From positions 23,978 through 34,224 of the forward strand of contig DLFY01000036.1 in assembly GCA_002482415.1 (NCBI GenBank): a DNA stretch of 10,247 nt, written 5' to 3'. Each line of letters opens with the position of its first letter. The stretch's first letter is position 1. This document shows positions 8,501 to 10,247 of this stretch, piece after piece. The position numbers were made by a program, and so were the translations under genes. The DNA is from Phycisphaerales bacterium UBA7708. GTDB lineage: Bacteria; Planctomycetota; Phycisphaerae; Sedimentisphaerales; Anaerohalosphaeraceae. The notes under the pieces are model-generated. The model was not told where the DNA came from. It was given only the letters and a program-made list of their open reading frames with translations, and did not search any database.

Positions 8501-8775
8501 ACATTGAAATCATCATTATTGCCCCAGTACAGCGGATTGTTTCCACTGTATGACCAGTTTGTTCCACTGCCTGTTTGTGCAGCAAACTGAACACCGTTGA
8601 TGACGGGGGCCAGGCTGCTTGAAATGTTGACCGCATGAGTATAGGTGTATGATGAATCGATCCCTGTCGAAGCATCATTCGTCCACGGCGAGACAGTCCA
8701 GGCTGCCCCGGATACCATGCACTGGCATGCCAGTAATAATAACAATATCCAACCATACTTTTTCGCTTTTGTCAT
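5566..8775 (-). CDS. Secreted modular LamG protein with duplicated beta-sandwich/FN3 units and two dockerin-like motifs
   Basis: Complete 1069-aa gene. ATG 8775 is preceded by AAGGAG (8788-8783) at 7 nt spacing. Residues 1-24 are a signal peptide (MTKAKKYGW, then a Leu run); cleavage after 'VSGA' is likely, although 'LLAC' at 14-17 is a weak lipobox candidate. Domains: unit A1 25-199; FN3-like 202-305 ('YYWRVVTY'); unit A2 309-490; FN3-like 492-586 ('YYWQVQVV'); LamG/concanavalin-like 590-815 ('WKLDETTG', 'GLLLNGTDEYVDV', 'DGRWHNLIITR', 'GILDEYTIW'); dockerin-like 824-848; carbohydrate-binding-like beta domain about 856-1032; dockerin-like 1045-1069. No catalytic domain is recognised. LamG and FN3 modules bind glycans or proteins, and dockerin-like ends in other bacteria dock to cohesins. 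I infer an extracellular binding or adhesion protein. It lies downstream of FecR and the small ORF and ends just before a strong terminator, so it is probably the last gene of that unit. Domain calls for LamG and signal peptide are solid; the A units are unnamed. Confidence 0.9.
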   Translation of the reverse strand: MTKAKKYGWILLLLLACQCMVSGAAWTVSPWTNDASTGIDSSYTYTHAVNISSSLAPVINGVQFAAQTGSGTNWSYSGNNPLYWGNNDDFNVTGAGADLAKNFHYNATQLQLTGLTPNAMYEITIFSTGWENDTTTTRNATFTHGASTFIFPQNLYGWNNGIKGVGVYLADAEGKFTLKLGGDDGSLKLHLYAFANREYVGMPPIMIYPTSPANFDGVTKVGIDTILAWEEGVPGSLAIPIFDVYMDPNETKVTNLDPSVRVSTQQSEYSFDPALNWETIYYWRVVTYINGEPNLTTDIRRFKTIWEEEHWSDSSWTNDANSGISVGKVYTHKVNFNSSEGVSTTVNGVAFENDNNRQGTNWNLTAAAGGTGNGSYTVTGDGGELIRNFFYGADPNPTLTLTGLTAGQDYVLTLYTRAWGTPGTRKVNVTTSADGRTVALDENIDGETGGRGNGHLFKYAYTAPASGTLTVTFDAQTADSWHHYAFSNEIATPVYVNPTPMPGSNIDADVILSWVLNGQVANLTYNLKVAANPAMSNPIVNAGGLTAASYDPPLDSDMTYYWQVQVVEAGNVIYTSPVWHFQTTPPPDAVKVIEWKLDETTGYIANQTGSSEDADGILRNFDDPNTPGVSHVAGLVNNGLLLNGTDEYVDVSNASVYMPTSLNQDFSVSCYFRTYGSYGPLFSMRHSSLDNPLVDFTIGADGVVDLPGRVCMIVRDDPGSIGYTNSGITVNDGRWHNLIITRAGGNWTMYIDGVKRASLNGVAAGEVTLDWLALGTSLRWLNTNWNPTMSHYRYFKGILDEYTIWEGELSPKQIKQLAAIVPPQGDIDADLDTDMDDLNTLTDAWLEDYYVAVQPSPVVLENMEAYTNDPNTYQDYLAYTEEKGSFGLLTLSIETDSEYSQVLRVDYDFDGRPHAHIPVRLIEKRMNSSLYDTFITRIKKPAGCDISKLIIDFYDGRGYADPITDNLLHTKGRITIDITGVAMDEWVAVEAPIPAGVTFDTCTDLYQIMYSIEDGGADTGTLYIDSIELADSTTDCVPSFGTLEQDLTGDCFVNLLDFEKLAENWMTGL
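5569..5643 (-). other. Dockerin-like calcium-binding motif, C-terminal (residues 1045-1069)
   Basis: Loop 'DLTGDCFVNLLD' with D1046, T1048, D1050, N1054 and D1057 as likely calcium ligands, then the helix 'FEKLAENWM' and the chain end. This form of C-terminus is common on secreted Phycisphaerae proteins. Cys1051 replaces the usual Gly at loop position 6. Confidence 0.75.
6232..6306 (-). other. Dockerin-like calcium-binding motif, internal (residues 824-848)
   Basis: The loop 'DIDADLDTDMDD' places Asp at EF-hand positions 1, 3, 5, 7, 9 and 12 (D826, D828, D830, D832, D834, D837) and is followed by a short helix ending 'LTDAWL'. The usual Gly at position 6 is Leu. It lies between the LamG domain and the next beta domain, not next to the second motif. 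Confidence 0.65.
7306..7851 (-). repeat. Internal protein repeat unit A2 (LamG protein residues 309-490)
   Basis: Second copy of the module, with 'SSWTNDANSGI', 'YTHKVN', 'VNGVAF', 'GTNW', 'VTGDGGELIRNFFY' and 'LTGLT' aligned to A1. It has its own inserts (a Gly-rich loop near 369-375 and the 'DGETGGRGNG' stretch near 445-454) and is followed by the second FN3-like domain. Confidence 0.7.
8179..8703 (-). repeat. Internal protein repeat unit A1 (LamG protein residues 25-199)
   Basis: First copy of a duplicated beta-rich module. Landmarks shared with A2 in the same order are 'WTNDAsTGI', 'YTHaVN', 'NGVqF', 'GTNW', 'VTGaGadL.kNF.Y', 'LTGLT' and 'W' near the end of a predicted strand. It is followed by an FN3-like domain, as A2 is. 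The copies are clearly diverged, so the duplication is old. Confidence 0.7.
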
Positions 8776-8853
8776 TGTGATTCTCCTTTGTAATGAAATT
8801 TAATAAAACCCTCAATTCCGTTTAACGTTTGACTGACCATCCTCTTTTGGCCC

Positions 8854-8964
8854 TCATCCGGCGTGCAGATCAGGGCAGTGATGTATGCAGGTTTGACAGA
8901 TGCAGATTCTTGCCAGAACGGACATCTGCTCCTCGTGCATGAGCCGATTGCTTCTCATCGCCAT
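8854..8964 (-). CDS. Putative small cysteine-rich peptide (34-36 aa)
   Basis: I do not recognise this peptide. It starts at ATG 8964 (36 aa) or at the in-frame ATG 8958 (34 aa) and ends with TGA at 8856-8854. The complete Shine-Dalgarno GAGGAGG at 8974-8968 is the best in the window. It lies only 3 nt from the first ATG but 9 nt from the second, so the 34-aa form is the more plausible start. The N-terminal half is basic/acidic and Met-rich (MRSNRLMHEEQM). The C-terminal half has four cysteines in a CxCxxCxxxC arrangement (C21, C23, C26, C30 of the 36-aa form) with two adjacent histidines (H28, H29), which suggests metal binding or disulfides but matches no family I can name. There is no signal peptide or membrane segment. 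It sits 54 nt after the FecR stop and 78 nt before the LamG-protein start. It could be a real small protein, a translated leader, or a decayed gene remnant keeping its ribosome binding site. Confidence 0.45.
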   Translation of the reverse strand: MAMRSNRLMHEEQMSVLARICICQTCIHHCPDLHAG

Positions 8965-8967
8965 AAA

Positions 8968-8974
8968 CCTCCTC
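8968..8974 (-). promoter_or_regulatory. Strong Shine-Dalgarno of the small ORF
   Basis: GAGGAGG on the minus strand, a seven-base match to the anti-Shine-Dalgarno. The spacing is 3 nt to ATG 8964 and 9 nt to ATG 8958, favouring the second start. It is the main evidence that something is translated between the FecR and LamG genes. Confidence 0.6.
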
Positions 8975-8994
8975 AATATTGTTTTTAAGTCGCA

Positions 8995-9009
8995 CAGACG
9001 CACTGTCTG
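8995..9009 (-). other. Small hairpin just after the FecR stop codon
   Basis: CAGAC-agtgc-GTCTG on the minus strand, 10 nt past the FecR stop and 21 nt before the GAGGAGG of the small ORF. The stem is only 5 bp (6 with a G-T pair) and the A-rich tract downstream is not a U-tract, so it is not a terminator. It may be an mRNA processing or attenuation element, or chance. Confidence 0.25.
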
Positions 9010-9018
9010 CTTTTACGC

Positions 9019-10247
9019 TTATTCGATTTCCAGTCTTGGATTCAGGAACAATCCCCAGTCCAGAGCGGCGTTCAGGCCGCCTGAAGCATTGCTGCCGCTT
9101 TCGGTTACCATCAGCGTCAGAAAACGATCAGCCTCAGACAGATCCATTTCAATGTCCACCAGATCGGGGTGAGAAATATCAAGCTTTTTGAGTCGGGTAT
9201 GACCATCCACCACGACCATCAGATCGACATCGGAAGGCTGCGGACAGACCTCTGCGATGCCAAATACAGCGGTAAACCGCACAATCTTTCCGACGGGCAG
9301 CATGGCTCGCAGCGGCTGCAGGTCGAACGTCAATCCCATGTTGGCATGCATCAGCAAAGAGGTGTCCTCGGGGCCGGGCTTCTGTTGGGCCGCATGCAAT
9401 CCCATGAGCCGGGATGGGTATCCTTCCTGCATGGCCATCAGCATAAGCTGTTCTTCGCGGGGCCGCGGGTCATCCGGTCTGCTCAGATTCGGATCCTCAA
9501 CCGTCAGGGGACAACTGATGATTTCATAGCGGAAAAATGCCTGTGTATCCGGGCAATCGAAACATTGATGTCCCGCTGAGGAAACGGTTATTGGACCTTG
9601 ACCTCCGTCTGGAATAAATACACCATCGATGAAAGGGCTGAAAGCAACAGGGGTATAGTCTCCTCGTCCGTTCAGATCCTGAGGATGAATCCGGTTAATT
9701 AAATGTCCGGTCGTCGGATCAATGCCAATGCCTCTTTTCCCTGTGCCCAGTCCGCTGCCGCCGCCGACAATCTCAGCCAGATCGAAGTCCTGGCCTCGCC
9801 AGACGATGCCTTTGTCCGGCAGCAGTCGGCGGGCGAATTCATTTTCCTGCAATTGGATGGTTTGAATATCGCCTTTGGAGTCCACGTGGCGGGCCTGTCC
9901 GGCGGTCAGAATCTGCCCCTGGCCGGTCTGGCCCCTGCTGCCCGAAAACAGCGATGCCTTGCCTTTCATCATGTGCAGGTCGCTGGTGCCGTCAAAATCC
10001 ACCTTGATTCCAAATTCCGTTCCCAGGTCAATGACTCGGGAATTCGGCGTTTCGACCATGAATCCCTTGGAACGGTCGGGTACATGGGCGTACAGACGCC
10101 CGGAAAACAGAGAGATGTTTTCTTCGGAATTCAGTTGGAATTCCGCCGGCGCCTCGATGACAACACTGGCGCCATAATCAAATTCAATCTCAATGACTCC
10201 CTTCTGAAGCCACAGAGGGGCTTTGTGACGTGCCAGTCGGGTTCCGG
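9019..10247 (-). CDS. FecR-domain protein with C-terminal NPCBM-like domain (5' end missing)
   Basis: Partial gene: the reading frame is open to the window edge, so 408 C-terminal residues are visible and the start, along with any transmembrane helix, lies outside. An internal Met at 10059 is not the start, because the FecR signature continues upstream of it. Visible residues 18-100 carry the planctomycete FecR pattern: 'EFDYGASVVIEAPAEF' (about 21-36), 'GRLYAHVP' (49-56), 'GFMVETP' (61-67), 'DLGTEFG' (73-79), then a 'MMKGKASLFSG' turn. After a Gly-rich linker (about 160-175) comes a C-terminal beta-rich region with 'FIDGVFIPDGGQGPITVSSAGH' features, then 'GLTFDLQPLR', 'VVVDG' and the end 'LDWGLFLNPRLEIE', resembling an NPCBM-type carbohydrate-binding domain. 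FecR proteins are periplasmic or membrane sensors that usually modulate ECF sigma factors; many planctomycete versions have this fused sugar-binding tail. I infer a surface-sensing or sigma-regulating role. Family call is firm, function is not. Confidence 0.88.
   Translation of the reverse strand, partial: GTRLARHKAPLWLQKGVIEIEFDYGASVVIEAPAEFQLNSEENISLFSGRLYAHVPDRSKGFMVETPNSRVIDLGTEFGIKVDFDGTSDLHMMKGKASLFSGSRGQTGQGQILTAGQARHVDSKGDIQTIQLQENEFARRLLPDKGIVWRGQDFDLAEIVGGGSGLGTGKRGIGIDPTTGHLINRIHPQDLNGRGDYTPVAFSPFIDGVFIPDGGQGPITVSSAGHQCFDCPDTQAFFRYEIISCPLTVEDPNLSRPDDPRPREEQLMLMAMQEGYPSRLMGLHAAQQKPGPEDTSLLMHANMGLTFDLQPLRAMLPVGKIVRFTAVFGIAEVCPQPSDVDLMVVVDGHTRLKKLDISHPDLVDIEMDLSEADRFLTLMVTESGSNASGGLNAALDWGLFLNPRLEIE

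Noticed and set aside
8725..8736. Lipobox (LLAC, Cys17) in the LamG protein, suggesting a lipoprotein
   Set aside because: The hydrophobic core before Cys17 is short (about six residues) and the position before Cys is preceded by Leu rather than the favoured Ala/Ser. Cleavage after VSGA is at least as good, so I did not call it a lipoprotein.
8786..8816. Promoter-like TTGAGG - 17 nt - TACAAA ahead of the LamG-protein gene
   Set aside because: The -10-like box overlaps the AAGGAG ribosome binding site, so a transcript from it would lack the leader needed for that site. The match is likely due to AT-richness.
8900..9172. 90-aa plus-strand ORF spanning the FecR 3' end and the intergenic gap
   Set aside because: It runs antisense through the FecR C-terminus, has no ribosome binding site of note and no coherent domain.

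Overview
The window looks like a piece of a Planctomycetota genome, most likely class Phycisphaerae (Sedimentisphaerales-like). This rests on protein style, not on any marker gene. It shows a FecR-domain protein with an NPCBM-like tail, a LamG protein with one-repeat dockerin-like motifs ending in a '...DFEKLAENWM' style C-terminus, and a very large lamin-tail-domain/CotH secreted protein. All three are typical of these bacteria. Every supported gene is on the minus strand, so transcription runs from high to low coordinates. No RNA gene, transposase, CRISPR array or phage gene was seen.

Layout in the direction of transcription. (1) 10247-9019: the 3' 408 codons of a FecR-family gene whose start lies outside the window. 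(2) 9018-8776: a 243-base gap holding one tiny ORF (34-36 aa) with a very strong Shine-Dalgarno and four clustered cysteines. (3) 8775-5566: a complete 1069-aa secreted modular protein made of two copies of a [beta-sandwich + FN3-like] unit, a LamG/concanavalin-like domain, a dockerin-like motif, another carbohydrate-binding-like domain and a terminal second dockerin-like motif. (4) 5540-5504: a strong intrinsic terminator with a perfect 11-bp stem. (5) 5424-1: an uninterrupted frame of 1808 codons, running off the window, for a secreted protein with at least four lamin-tail domains, several inserted galactose-binding-like domains and a CotH kinase-like domain.

Taken together this is a cell-surface or secretory locus. 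FecR-type proteins usually work next to an ECF sigma factor, which would lie upstream of the window. The two downstream products carry signal peptides and adhesion or carbohydrate-binding modules. The terminator suggests that FecR, the small ORF and the LamG gene may form one transcription unit and that the CotH/LTD gene is transcribed separately. A functional link between the CotH-like domain (a secretory-pathway protein kinase fold in Bacillus) and the neighbouring dockerin/LamG protein is possible but is inference only.
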